Shown: piece by piece, positions 47,761 through 60,711 of the stretch
Layout: each line of letters starts with the position of its first letter
Position numbering within the stretch: the first letter of the stretch is position 1
Assembly (NCBI RefSeq): GCF_937616625.2
Contig: NC_065577.1
Location: forward strand, 5,187,001-5,251,000
Direction of reading: 5' to 3'
Origin: Mercurialis annua
Taxonomy: Eukaryota > Streptophyta > Magnoliopsida > Malpighiales > Euphorbiaceae
Length of the DNA stretch: 64,000 nt
Made by a program: the position numbers and the translations under genes
The notes under the pieces: generated by a model
Database searches by the model: none
Seen by the model: the letters and a program-made list of their open reading frames with translations, nothing else
What the model was told of the DNA's origin: nothing

Positions 47761-48492
47761 TAAATATAAAAACTAATGATACATTAAACTCATAAAAAGT
47801 ATTTCCAAAAATTGATGGTTAATCACATAAAAATATCTCATCTTTTTGATATTTTTTTGTTTATTACCACATCTTTTAAAACTTTCAGTTTTAACTTATT
47901 TTTAATTTTTATTTTTAATTGTAGCCATTTGTCCAAATTTAAATAGAAAAAGTTCAAATATTTTTTTTATATTATTGTATATTATTTCAATTTGCATTAA
48001 TTTTCAAAATGAGATAATATGAGAAGTTTATTTGTATTTTTTTTCGCTCCAACTTGAACAATTGGTTACAATTGAACGTGAAAAATTGAAAATGAGCTAA
48101 AACTGATCATTTATAATAGAGAAATAAAAATAAAATAAATAATTTTTAAATATAAAAACTAATGATACTTTAAACTCATAAAAAGTATTTCCAAAAATTG
48201 ATGGTTAATCACATAAAAATATCTCATCTTTTTGATATTTTTTTGTTTATGACCACATCTTTTAAAATTTTCAGTTTTAACTTATTTTTAATTTTTATTT
48301 TTAATTGTAGCCATTTGTCCAAATTTAAATAGAAAAAGTTCAAATATTTTTTTTATATTATTGTATATTATTTCAATTTGCATTAATTTTCAAAATGAGA
48401 TAATATGAGAAGTTTATTTGTATTTTTTTTCGCTCCAACTTGAACAATTAGTTACAATTGAACGTGAAAAATTGAAAATGAGCTAAAACTGA
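47761..48492. repeat. Two direct 346-bp copies, 386-bp period
   Basis: 47,761-48,106 and 48,147-48,492 are nearly identical from TAAATATAAAAACTAATGAT to AATGAGCTAAAACTGA. A 40-bp piece separates them. Parts of the right flank (AAAAAATGTGGC, near 48,500-48,545) are the complement of the left part of the unit (ACCACATCTTTTAAAA), so the unit may derive from a fold-back MITE. Confidence 0.88.
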
Positions 48493-48797
48493 AACTTAAA
48501 AAATGTGGCTTTAAATGAAAAAAATTGAAAATATGAGATATTTTCAAGAGATCAAACCAAGTTAATGTTTTAGAAATTATAATAGATTAATCAAATAAGT
48601 TTAATAATAATTTTTGTAATATTATACAAATAAAACTATTAGTTTATGCAAAACAAAAACTCATAATAATGTTAAATATTTGTTTGAATAATGCAAAACA
48701 AAAACTCATATAAATCAGAAATTCAAAAGAGTGATTTATTCTTAATAATTTTTATAATAAAAAAAACATTATTCACCTCAAAAGATTATGTGTTGGG

Positions 48798-49553
48798 GAT
48801 TTCTAAAAAAACCCTAGCCGTCTCTCTCTTTTGAGAAACCTCTCAAAATGGCCAAAAACCACCTCCCCAATCTCTTAAATTCAATTTTTTTAGCCTTTTT
48901 CATAGTTTTTGTCTTTAATTTTGAATAAAATTTCTTTTTTAGCCAATTTTGGTCTAGATTTAGAAATTATTTTCTACCTTATTATCTTAATTTTATTAGA
49001 TCTGTTCTAATCAAAATTAAGAATAGTTTTTTTCATCGTTGGAGATGAAATTGTTTTTTGCGATGCAAGCGATTTGGATCTCTAAAATAATTAGAGCCAC
49101 CATCTTACGACGGATTTCACCAAATATCGGTATATTTTTCGTTGGTATAGATGATGTCTTTAATGTTCAAGAGAAGAGATTTGTCACAAAAGATGTGATT
49201 AGGGACTTTAACGATGAAGTTATAGCTGCTAACTGTAGCAGTCGTGCGATTAAAGTTAGTATTATCATGGCAAGCGAAGCTAATCTAATTCCCTTTATTT
49301 CAAAGGTTGTAATGGATGCCTTCAACAACAACTCTTTACTTTGTAATATTATTAGTTTGATAGCACATGACTACTTTAACTTAATTGAGATGCATATATG
49401 TTGTTTTAATTACGATAGAAAATCTCATATGATAGCATATGACTATTTTAGTTTATCTAATTGGTTGGGGCATGTCCCTCCGATTATCAAATTCTATGTA
49501 CTGGCTGATCAATCAGCTTTTGATTAATAGAACTTTTTATTTCAAAAAAAAAA
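48798..49553 (+). mobile_element. Internally deleted LINE with poly(A) and 13-bp TSD
   Basis: Flanked by ATTATGTGTTGGG (48,785-48,797) and ATTAAGTGTTGGG (49,554-49,566), matching at 12 of 13 bases. The 5' part (AAACCCTAGCCGTCTCTCTC, then AAAATGGCC) looks like a plant LINE 5' leader and start codon. The 3' part ends in a poly(A) run. The endonuclease, reverse transcriptase and zinc region are missing between them. It is only 756 bp yet keeps both ends, so it did not arise by ordinary 5' truncation. Confidence 0.72.
49039..49527 (+). pseudogene. LINE RNase H remnant, 162 codons
   Basis: The frame resembles the RNase H C-terminus of plant LINE ORF2. RRISPNIGIFFVGIDDVFN corresponds to the usual ...NGFFKINVDGAVF. 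VIRDFNDEVIAA matches GVVIRDFNGEVIAA. AHDYF...CCFNYDRKSHMIAYDYF corresponds to the RREANSVAHSLAR region, and NWLGHVPPIIKFYVLADQS is the tail. The active-site pattern is altered, so activity is unlikely. The comparison is by eye against the general family pattern. A host gene of unknown function is a weaker alternative. Confidence 0.6.
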
Positions 49554-49566
49554 ATTAAGTGTTGGG

Positions 49567-50850
49567 CATCATTCTATTTGGCCGTGAGATCAATTTTCCT
49601 CACTAGCACTACTCCTCTTCTAATTATTAAAAAAAATTATAATACAAGATGTTTTCAATTATGAGATTAAAACTTAATACATTGATTAAAAAAATAGTAG
49701 ACTCAAAAGAAGTTAAAAATAAATTTCATCAAAAAAAAGAAGAAGTTAAAAATAAATAAATTTACTTTAGTTTTACAATTAAATAATTCATATAAATACC
49801 AATTATAATTAACTATTTAATATTTATCACAACAATTATAATATCAGCTGGAACAAACTTAAGTAAGTACTGAAAATCAAGGCGTGGGTCTCTTCACGAA
49901 ACTAGAACATCAAGCAGCACAAAATACCTCAACTCAGTAGACTCCAATCAAAAATCAAAACCCATCACAACAATATAACACAGATCAAACAATACTGCCT
50001 TCAAATTATTTATTATTCTGATTCTGATTTCAAATCCGTCAGTTAATTTGAAGTACGCTCTCTGCTCGATCCTTTCCGTTCTGTATTATTTTTATCAATG
50101 TACAATGGACAAATTTGTTGTCGCTTGTAAATTACTGTGTTATTTAGTTGCTTGTAGAAGATTCTAGGGTTTTGTTCTATGTTTATGGAGTTTGATGATT
50201 TAGAATTCTTGTTAGGGTTTTGGAGTGAGTAATTTAGGGTTTCTATGTGTTTTTTATAATTGAAAATCTTGAGCTGCTGGTTAGTATTGATGTCTTGCTT
50301 TTTTTTATTATCTTTTTGAGTAATTGTGCTGTTTAGAGTGTTTAGCTACTATCTATGTTTGATACTTGCTGCATTGTGAATTTTATTAGTTCAATTTGTA
50401 GAAAATTTAGTTTTAGTTTGTTTCTTTCGTGTATTTGTATTACTTGTTTAAATACTAGCTAGCGCGGACACGACACGGGGACACGAGGAACTTGGACAGA
50501 CATGGCGAAACATTGTTATTTTAAAAGTGTGAAACGTTTCCAAAACGGGACACGTTGATTGAATGAAGTGTCTGTGCTACCTAGTTTATATATCATATCA
50601 GTAATCAGTGGATAAATTATTTGATTCTGTATTAGTTCATGATGCTCGATGGTCATTAGGTAGTTTTTGTTTTAGTTTTTGATTTTTTTGTTGTGTTAGT
50701 TTTGTTTGTACTAGTTATTGAAGTGGAAAGGTTATACATGAATGTATCTTGGGTGCATTTTTTGTGCCGGTATCACAGCTCTTACTTTTGTTCTCTCTGT
50801 AGGTTGTGACATAACAGAGTATTGGCATCTGCTAACTTTTAGTTTCAAAG
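49567..50850. promoter_or_regulatory. CAND1 upstream region with probable 5' UTR intron
   Basis: Promoter and leader are expected between about 49,850 and 50,060. A branch-point-like CTGCTAAC and acceptor TTTTAG (ending 50,842) lie eight bases before the ATG, so an intron in the 5' untranslated region is likely. Its donor was not fixed; GTACGCTC near 50,053 is one candidate. No other gene seen. Confidence 0.5.
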
Positions 50851-53800
50851 ATGGCCAATTTACAAATTACAAGTATTTTGGAGAAGGTATTGTCTCATCT
50901 AATTATTCTAGTTCAGTTTTGTATATTATCTCATTGGTATGTTATGGTTGCTTTCTCTATTTAGTTTGATCTGTTTTTTGGATTTTTTTGCAGATGACGG
51001 GGAAGGATAAAGACTACAGATATATGGCCACATCTGACTTACTGAATGAGTTGAATAAAGATACCTTTAAACCTGATGCTGACCTGGAGATAAAGTTGTC
51101 AAATATTGTTCTACAACAGCTTGATGATGTGGCTGGTGATGTTTCTGGATTGGCTGTGAAATGGTATGCATTTTTGTGCTATTATCAGATTTGTTAAGTT
51201 TATTACTTTATATGATTTTCCTGAATAATTGTATTTTGAGTTTGAGTATAATAAAATATTAGTGGAGTAAATGTGTAAAATTGAAGCATGCAGAACAATG
51301 AGCCTGTTGCATGGTTCTTAGATTTTATGAAAATGGTTTTGCAGTCTTGCTCCATTGGTGAAGAAGGTGAGTGAAGCACGAGTCGTGGAGATGACCAATA
51401 GGCTATGTGATAAATTGCTCAATGGAAAAGATCAACATCGTGATGCTGCAAGCATAGCATTGAAGACGATTGTATCTGAAGTCACAACTCAATCTCTTGC
51501 TCAATCCATTCTTGTTTCCTTATCTCCACAGTTGATAAAAGGAGTAACTAGTCAGGTGAGTTTCTATGAACATGAGTCTCAGTACTTCTTTTTCGCCCTT
51601 GCTTAATTTTTTCCTTATTCATTTCTGCCTCAGGGTTTGAGCGCCGAGATAAAATGTGAATGTCTTGATATATTATGTGATGTCCTTCATAAATTTGGAA
51701 ATTTGATGGCAGCTGACCATGGGCTGATCTTAAATGCACTTTTGTCACAATTGAACTCAAGTCAAGCCACCATTAGAAAGAAGACTGTTTCTTGTGTTGG
51801 TAAGTCATTAGAATATTGCTAGCTTTTCTTGAGGATATCTGTTATTGCTCTGATATTTCTTCAATGTTTTAAATTCATAGGTTATGGCTCCTAGGTAGTA
51901 GTGGTAACTTATGGTATTTGGAATGAAAATTTTCCAGCTAGTTTGAGTTTTGGCTGGTTCTCTATTATCTCCACAATGCTGAAATATTGTTTTGTTTTGT
52001 TTGTAAGTCCCTTTTAATAACACTGTTCCTATTTTTGAACTTACATTGAGTTGCTACTACCTGTGTAAGCTGACATCAGAATTAGCTTTGATAAAAGTGT
52101 GTCTTTTTAGAAAATAGAAATGCATGCATTAGTTTATGTTGTATTTTTTTAATCCTTCACTTTAAATTTGTTAAATTCCTTTTTATACTTGAACAGGCAC
52201 TTGGCATTAGGAATTAGATTATTGTCTTAATTACAGGAAGCTTAGGGCTGACTTGGGAGTAAGGCTTAGTTGAGCTATGTTCTCTGTTATAGGAAACATA
52301 CAGTTAAAAATTTATAGTGAACCTTTTAGCAGGGGTGGTAGTTTTAAGCTGAAAATTGTTTATCGATTTGCTATAACAAATTTCCTTGTGTTCAGCATCC
52401 CTTGCGTCAAGCTTGTCTGATGAAATGTTGGCAAAAGCTACAGTTGAAGTTGTGCGTAACTTGAGAAATAAAGGTGTAAAGCCCGAAATGACCCGTACAA
52501 ATATTCAGATGATTGGTGCTTTAAGGTAAGCTTCACCTTATGTCATTGTTTATAGTTTGTTGGCTTGGTAATTTCTTTTATATTAATTCTGTTATGTTTT
52601 GAAAAAACATAAAAACTTGAAGGAAGAAACTTAATTATGTGTATTATTGTGGAGCTTGAACATTTGAGGGTTAGATATGGGATTTGTAGTTAACAAAAAT
52701 ATGATAAACATACTGATGGATATGCATGGGAGGCTTTCTATAGTTGCTTTGTTTTTTACAAAGTAAATATTACTTATGTTCACTTATCACCGTTGGATGA
52801 ATAATTATCACTTTCATTCAATGGTTAAATAAACAAAGTACACTTAAAACAAAGTAATCATAGAATTTCCCTATACATGGGTGTAACCTTGGGACGCTGA
52901 ATATAGATTTTATTATTTAGTTTGCATAAATAAAAATTCAAAACTGTTGTCCGCTCATGTTTCTAAGTCCAAAATTTCGAGTTTATTATGTACTTATCAA
53001 TGGTGATGTTTTGGTCTTTTAGCCGCGCTGTAGGATACCGGTTTGGACCTCATCTTGGCGACACTGTGCCAGTTTTAATTAATTACTGCACAACTGCATC
53101 AGAAAATGACGAGGAGCTTCGTGAATATAGCCTGCAGGTGCTTTGTATGCTTCTGTTTCTTTTCCTTTTCTCCTCTCTCTTGTATTTCCATAGTAGGCCT
53201 TGTTCGCTCGTCTGTGATTATTCTCTAATCTATTAATGTTTAATCACAGGCGCTAGAGAGTTTTCTTCTAAGATGCCCTAGAGACATTTACTCATACTGT
53301 GATCAAATTCTTCTTCTTACTCTTGAATATCTAAGTTATGATCCAAATTTCACTGATAACATGGAAGAGGATACTGATGATGAAAGCTATGAAGAGGAGG
53401 AAGATGAGTATGTTTCTAAGACAATATGAGCTGATGCTTAATGTGCGTGCATCATAAGTTTGTTATTTACTTTTGTTCTTTTTGCAGTGAGAGTGCAAAT
53501 GAATATACAGATGATGAGGATGTCAGCTGGAAAGTTCGAAGAGCAGCAGCTAAATGCTTAGCAGCATTAATAGTTTCTCGTCCTGAAATGCTTGCAAAGC
53601 TATACGAGGAGGTACACCTGCACTAACTGTTTGAGCCATTTAATCATGTAAAGCTTGTGAACTTCTTAATATTCAGTAAACTGATTGTCTTTTTAAAAAA
53701 TAAAAACTATTGTCAGTGACATGGCTGCTCTTTTGTCTCAATTATCAAGTTTGAAGCTAAATTTTAGCTTATGACTTGTTAGTGGATATATTTTAAGATG

Positions 53801-56800
53801 TTTCCAGCATTGTATATATGATGTCTTTGTGCAGTAATGTTGTGATTGTGTTAACAGTTTTCCTAGATCTTAGAACTACTCAATACTCAATAATGTTGTT
53901 AAATACAGGCCTGTCCTAAGCTGATTGATAGATTTAAGGAAAGGGAAGAAAATGTCAAGGTTAGTCTGGATTGTTAAATTTCAGTTATTTATAGTTTTCC
54001 TCTGGTTGGTCTTCTGACATTTTTGTGATGCAGATGGACGTATTCAACACATTCATTGAGCTATTACGTCAAACTGGAAATGTTACAAAAGGGCAGATTG
54101 ACATAAATGAATCAAGGCAAGTTTCTATCTTTTAAATTGTTTTCCTCATTTAAGCTCTTTACCTTGTCTCTTTGAGTTTTAAATTTTATGAGTGTGAACC
54201 TATTCTGCGTTCCTTTTAAATTTCTTCTCTGGTCTGTAGCTAATCTTGGAACTTTTTTGAACATATAAAAACATAAGGCTCACTATCAAAAATCAATTAT
54301 CAAGGGCTTTTCTAGAAATTGATGCCGCATTAGGCTTTCTTAGTGCTTCTATTTGTATAAATGTTTGTATTTCATACTACTTTCAAGTGGTATCTTTTCT
54401 TATTTAAAATAGTAGCGGTACTTTTATCATTCAAAAGCAAATAGGCTAAAGTTTTGATCCATTTTGCATCGAGCCAGCAAAATGTGTGGATGGGTCTGGG
54501 ATTTGCATCGATTACTTTCTTGTGCCAGTTGGATATGGAATGCTTTTAATTGCAATTTTTTATCCAATTAGTTTTAGTGAATTACATATGGATTCTCCTG
54601 TGCAGCCCAAGATGGTTACTCAAGCATGAAGTACCAAAGATAGTTAAATCTACAAATAGGCAGCTTCGTGAGAAATCTATCAAGACAAAGGTAGGAAGTG
54701 ATGCTGTCTGTTGTGGATTTATGGTCACAAGCTTGTCTGATTTATGATGATCATGATTTACAACCTCTCATCTATCTGCAGGTTGGTGCATTTTCTGTAC
54801 TGAAAGAACTGGTGGTTGTCTTGCCAGACTGCCTCGCAGAACACATTGGTTCACTTATTCCTGGAATTGAAAAGGCTTTGAATGTAAGTAATCAAGCTGA
54901 AAGTGTGTGATGATAGCAGACTTTCTTATTGTTGTTCTATATACATCCTTTTCATTTTTCTCAATTCTCCAATGCCTTACTCCAGGACAAATCTTCAACC
55001 TCAAATTTGAAGTCTGAAGCCCTTATATTCACAAGATTGGTATTGGCTTCACATTCTCCTCCTGTATTCCATCCCCATATCAAGGTAATATTAATTTTTT
55101 TTATCTCCTTTCATTGACTTATAAAATAGTTTTTCAGAGACTGCAACATCTGGACTTTTCTGAAACACTTTTTCCTATTGTATTCTTATGTAATACCCTG
55201 TTGCTTTCACCTAAATTTAAGTAAAATGATTCTTCTGACATGCCAATCTCTTTGCTTTTGAGCTCCTGTTTCTACATATATTATTGCATGAAGAGTTATT
55301 GTCTGTGCTCTCCAACTAGAGAGATTGGTCAATGCCTAAATGGTTTCTTTGAAACTGTAGTCATATTCTGTCTTGGCACACATGGGAACACTTATAAGAA
55401 AGAATTTGTTTGTTTTTTCTCACTTTTCTCATCTGATATGTACATCATAATAATATAATGGTGAATGGAGTACTAAAGTTTTGAATGCTCTCAACTTATT
55501 TCTTTTCCCTTATCCATTTCTCTGTGCGGGGTGGGAATTGGTTATGAGCTCATATGCCGCTTTCTCTTCCTTTTGAGTATGTTAGGAGGTAAAGCAATTT
55601 GTATGCATATCTCAAGTCTATCCAACCTTCTTATGGGGTTTACCTAATTCTTTCAAGTATATGCTACCAGTACATGTGAAACAAACATGAGTTTATCAAT
55701 TGGATCATTGATGCATGTGTTCTTTCAGGAGCTTTCTGGTCCTGTTTTTTCAGCTGTCGGCGAGCGTTACTACAAGGTAACAGCTGAGGCATTAAGAGTG
55801 TGTGGAGAACTTGTTCGCGTCCTGCGACCAAATGTTCAGGTTAGCTATATGTGATGATGCTGCTTGTCTAATATTTTTATTGTACTGCTTCTGATGACAT
55901 ACATATTCTAATGCAGGGCTTGGATTTTGACTTCAAACCTTATGTTCATCCAATATATAATGCCATAATGTCACGCTTGACGAACCAAGACCAAGACCAG
56001 GTTAGTGCCATTGGTTCACTGCTCCTTACATGCTAAGAGTCTTTGGCCTGGTTTTCTGACCCTACTATATTTTTCTTCTTCAGGAAGTTAAAGAATGTGC
56101 TATTTCTTGCATGGGGCTCGTCATTTCAACATTTGGTGATAATCTCAGAGCAGAGTTACCTTCATGCCTTCCTGTACTTGTCGACCGAATGGGGAATGAA
56201 ATAACACGACTTACAGCTGTCAAGGTCAGTCTATCAATACTTGTGACATATTTGTCTTTCTTTATCACTTTAGTTGTCTCATCTAAAGTATGCCACTTGA
56301 ATTCTTGTGTTGGTTGTGAATATATTTTTATCATTGCTTAATACTTTGAGTTTCTGAGTTCAGGCTTTTGCTGTCATTGCTTCTTCTTCTCTTCGAGTTG
56401 ATCTATCTTGTGTTTTGGATCATGTAATTGTAGAGCTAACAGCATTTCTCCGGAAGGTATGAAGTTTGTTCGCATGCTTGTTGTCTACAGCTTTTATAGA
56501 GTAACTAACAAGTTACCAAACTACACATGTATAGAATATCTGAAATGGGATAGCTTGTTTCTGAATACAGGCTAATCGTGCTCTACGACAGGCAACACTA
56601 GGGACTCTAAATTCCCTAATTGTAGCCTATGGCGATCAGATTGGTTCATCTGCATATGAAGTTATTATAATTGAACTTTCCACTCTGATAAGGTACCTTT
56701 TAATATTTTTGACTTGATTCTCTTGGCGACCTTATGAATTCATGCATGATAATGCTAATTCTGTTGCTGTGCATTTTTCAGTGATTCAGACTTGCATATG

Positions 56801-59780
56801 ACTGCTCTTGCTCTGGAACTTTGTTGCACTTTGATGGGTGATAGGAGGTCCAGCCCTAATGTTGGTTTGGCTGTTAGAAACAAAGTTCTACCCCAGGCAC
56901 TAACATTGATCAAAAGCTCGTTGCTGCAGGGTCAAGCTCTTTTGGTACTTTTTTAGTTGCTACTAGTGATTACTGTATGTTTAAAAGTCAGTACTTGGCT
57001 GGTTCGCAATTTCATTAGTTTGATATTGCAGGCTTTACAAAACTTTTTTGCCTCGCTAGTCTATTCTGCAAATACAAGTTTTGACACTTTACTGGGCTCC
57101 CTTCTATCAAGTGCTAAGCCATCTCCCCAGTCAGGTGGTGTGGCAAAACAAGCCTTGCATTCAATTGCTCAATGTGTAGCTGTCCTCTGCCTTGCTGCAG
57201 GTGATCAGAAATGTTCATCTACAGTTAAAATGCTGACAGAAATTCTTAAAGATGACAGCAGTACCAATTCAGTGAGTTGCTATCTTTAGTATGCTATTCT
57301 GAGAATTTAGTATGCTATCTTTACTATGGTCATTCTTTTTGAAATTGTGTTAAGTTTATGTGCCTCATCTTAACTTTTTAGGCCAGGCAGCATCTTGCCT
57401 TGTTATGCCTGGGCGAGATTGGGAGGAGAAAGGATCTAAGTACACACCCACAAATAGAAACTATTATAATTGAGTCCTTTCAATCTCCTTTTGAAGAGAT
57501 AAAATCTGCTGCTTCTTATGCTCTTGGCAATATTGCTGTCGGTAATCTGTCCAAGTATCTGCCTTTTATCTTGGATCAGATTGATAATCAGCAGAAGAAA
57601 CAATATCTCCTGCTTCATTCTCTGAAGGAGGTGGGTTTTCTGATTCAGGAATCTATGCTGGACACATTGTGATTGTTTCAAATTTTTCTAGTTTATTTAA
57701 TTTTGGTCTACATCATGCAGGTTATTGTAAGACAGTCTGTAGATAATGCAGAGTTCCAGGATTCTAGTGTTGAGAAGATACTAAAATTACTATTTAATCA
57801 TTGTGAGAGTGAGGAAGAGGGTGTTCGAAATGTTGTGGCTGAGTGTCTGGGTAAAATTGCACTTATAGAACCTGCAAAACTTGTTCCTGCACTTAAGGTA
57901 TGACAATAAAAATAAAAAAATCTTGGATTTTAGGAAGCCCTCAACTTCAATTTGTATTTACAATCAGGTGCAGTTGTTAATCCTGTGCTGATTTTCATAT
58001 AGGTGAGAACAACTAGTCCAGCTGCATTCACAAGAGCAACAGTGGTAATTGCTGTAAAATATTCAATAGTTGAGCGGCCTGAGAAGATAGATGAGATTAT
58101 ATACCCTGAGATATCATCATTCCTTATGCTTATCAAGGATCATGACCGGGTAAGTCTCGATTTAACAGGGGCCTACTTTCTGGTGAATTGATTGGGCTTT
58201 TCGATCTAATTGCTGTCTATTATGGGTGCAGCATGTGAGGCGTGCAGCTGTGTTGGCCTTGAGTACATTCGCGCACAACAAGCCTAACCTTATCAAGGGA
58301 CTTCTTCCTGAATTATTACCCCTTCTCTATGATCAAACAATTGTGAAGGTAATCTGAAAACAGTTGGAGTTTCTACTGCCTTTTATGTGTTCTAAATGTG
58401 TTGCTGGTTATCACAGTGTCTATATGCTGGATATTTAAATGCTTCTTCAATATGGTCTTTGCAAGGCCATTTAAAAGGATCTTTCATATGAATATTGTCT
58501 GCTTCAGACTCTTGTATTTATGTCAGCTATAGTAGTAGAAGTTGTTTCAAATTGCATTCTTCTATAAGTGCAATACGAAGTTTGAAGTGCATAGTAATTG
58601 GGGTTAATGAAGCTTTGCTTATTGTGTAATATGAAAATTAATAATCATGCTGTTTACAGTGAAGACTGTTGCATTGCTATTAAATTTTTTTAATTGCTCT
58701 ATTTAGATGTTTACAGTCTTCCATAACTATGGTTGACCTTGCCAATTGGTCATTTGGTTGATTTGAGTTCTTTGCTTGGTGCAGAAAGAATTAATACGAA
58801 CAGTTGATCTTGGGCCCTTCAAGCATATTGTGGATGACGGACTTGAGTTGAGGAAAGCAGCTTTTGAATGTGTAGATACTTTGTTGGATAGTTGTCTTGA
58901 TCAACTAAACCCATCGTCTTTCATTGTTCCTTACCTCAAATCTGGTCTTGAAGGTAAGTGCGAAATATGAATCTCTTGACAGTGAGTCACTGTTGATTAA
59001 TCAGCCAAATAACTCTTATCATCTCCCTACATTCACATACATAACATAGGGCTCAATTGTTGTTTTTGTATGCAGCAGATTAAATACAGAAAAAATAACT
59101 TTATATCTTTTCCCTATACTGACTTGGGTATTTAACCATGTTCCAGATCACTATGATGTTAAAATGCCTTGCCACCTTATCCTCTCAAAACTTGCAGATA
59201 AATGTCCATCTGCCGTCTTGGCTGGTAATTCAGTATCTGACTTTTAGTCTGGAGAAATTTTTGAGCTGTGGATTTTCTGATCTTCTTCTTCAAATTGCAG
59301 TGCTGGACTCTTTGGTTGACCCTCTCCAAAAAACTATAAATTTTAAGCCAAAGCAAGATGCTGTTAAGCAGGAAGTAGATCGTAATGAAGACATGATTCG
59401 CAGTGCTCTTCGAGCAATTGCAGCCCTAAATCACATAAGGTTTGGCTCGTATGCTTTCAAAACTTAGTTATTAGGTCTGCTGTTTCTCTTCTGTAAAGTT
59501 TTTTTTTTTTGAATGATCTGCTACAGTTTGTTAAATCATCATATTTGGGAGTAATAATCGGACTTCATTTCTGTTCTCCGTCTTTCGGATCATCAGACTG
59601 TAATCAATGAACTAAATTATTAATTTATAGGTTTGTCTTTCGTATCTGACATGTGCGGGTGCTTTTGTTTTCTGTTTTTGCAGCGGAGGTGCTTGCAGCC
59701 CTAAATTCAAAAACCTTATGAATGAAATTTCAAAATCTCCTACCCTGTGGGAGAAGTACTATTCCATCCGGAATGAGTAA
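50851..59780 (+). CDS. CAND1: CAND1, cullin-associated NEDD8-dissociated protein 1
   Basis: HEAT-repeat exchange factor that binds unneddylated cullin-RBX1 and swaps substrate receptors of SCF ligases, acting in plants on auxin and other hormone signalling. Twenty-eight exons: 50,851-50,886; 50,994-51,163; 51,345-51,555; 51,634-51,799; 52,396-52,525; 53,023-53,137; 53,250-53,407; 53,488-53,611; 53,909-53,959; 54,034-54,116; 54,606-54,690; 54,782-54,883; 54,986-55,084; 55,729-55,839; 55,917-56,000; 56,084-56,224; 56,364-56,456; 56,571-56,692; 56,782-56,944; 57,032-57,271; 57,382-57,630; 57,721-57,897; 58,003-58,149; 58,232-58,348; 58,785-58,953; 59,147-59,224; 59,301-59,439; 59,684-59,780. They total 1218 residues in frame, the normal plant length. 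Exon 1 is only 36 nt ([12 protein letters not shown]). An acidic loop ([19 protein letters not shown]) and the TIP120 C-terminus ([11 protein letters not shown]) are intact. The intron after exon 10 starts GC, not GT. Confidence 0.97.
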
Positions 59781-60711
59781 TGGCCATGACGACGATCCTT
59801 CTATAAACATATTGCTCAAGTTTGCGCGAGAGAACTACAAATACAGTTTGTTTTGATGTTCTATTGTACACTCTCTTCAGAAAGGAACGGAAGTAATCAC
59901 CCTTACCGGAGGTTTGGCACCGTATCGGAGTTAAGAAATGCTGAAATTTTGGTCGAAGAAGCTCGTAGGAAGGATATTACATGACCATATGGTGCATGCA
60001 AATACTTTTTTTGTTATTATTATGTATAGGGCAAATACTTTGTCTGTTGCTACTGATTATGAGCTAAAAATGCAAAATGTTGTTTTCATATCTAAGAGAA
60101 GTGAGTTTTACTATACATTTGGTGATACTTATTAATTGATATGGTTGGAAGCATCTTCTGGCTGCAAATTTTTGAGATTGTGAGAGTTCTTTTACTTAAA
60201 CTCTAAATCTAATTCTAGTCTTAAATTTTTATTTTGGACGAAGAGTTTTAGAATTTTCTCTGTGAATTCTTCAAAATATTATTTGTTAAGAGTTTTAGAA
60301 TTTTATAGTCCAATGTCTGCTTTCTGCAATTTCACTCCTACATGGCCTACTGGAGATCCATGTCGTTGACAGCGTCCTAACCTCTAGACGATGTCGTTTC
60401 TTTCAAGAATGATTAACTCACAAAACTCTATCGTTTTAAAATTCATACTGTTTTTTATCTTCAAATTAAAATGGTACCGTTTTAAAACCTTCTAATTTCC
60501 CCAAATTCTCTTCTTTTCCCTCTTAATCAACTTCAAACTAAAAACCTAACTTTTCACTTTTTCCCTAAATTGACAATTTCTTCATTTCATAAGAAAACCT
60601 TAATTTCTCCTTAATATCGTGAATGCTTCAATTCTTCTTCCTATGTTTCAATGAAGAAATATAATTATGAAACTAGTAGCGGAAGCAGTGCCAGTTACCC
60701 TAAAACCACGG
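59781..60711. other. CAND1 3' region and spacer
   Basis: The 3' untranslated region probably reaches to about 60,130. Beyond it the sequence is AT-rich, with CGTTTTAAAA phrases near 60,430-60,490. No gene recognised. Confidence 0.5.

Noticed and set aside
54117..54122. Use of the GT at 54,121 as the CAND1 exon 10 donor
   Set aside because: It would add four bases, change the conserved ESSPRW stretch, and run into a stop in the next exon.
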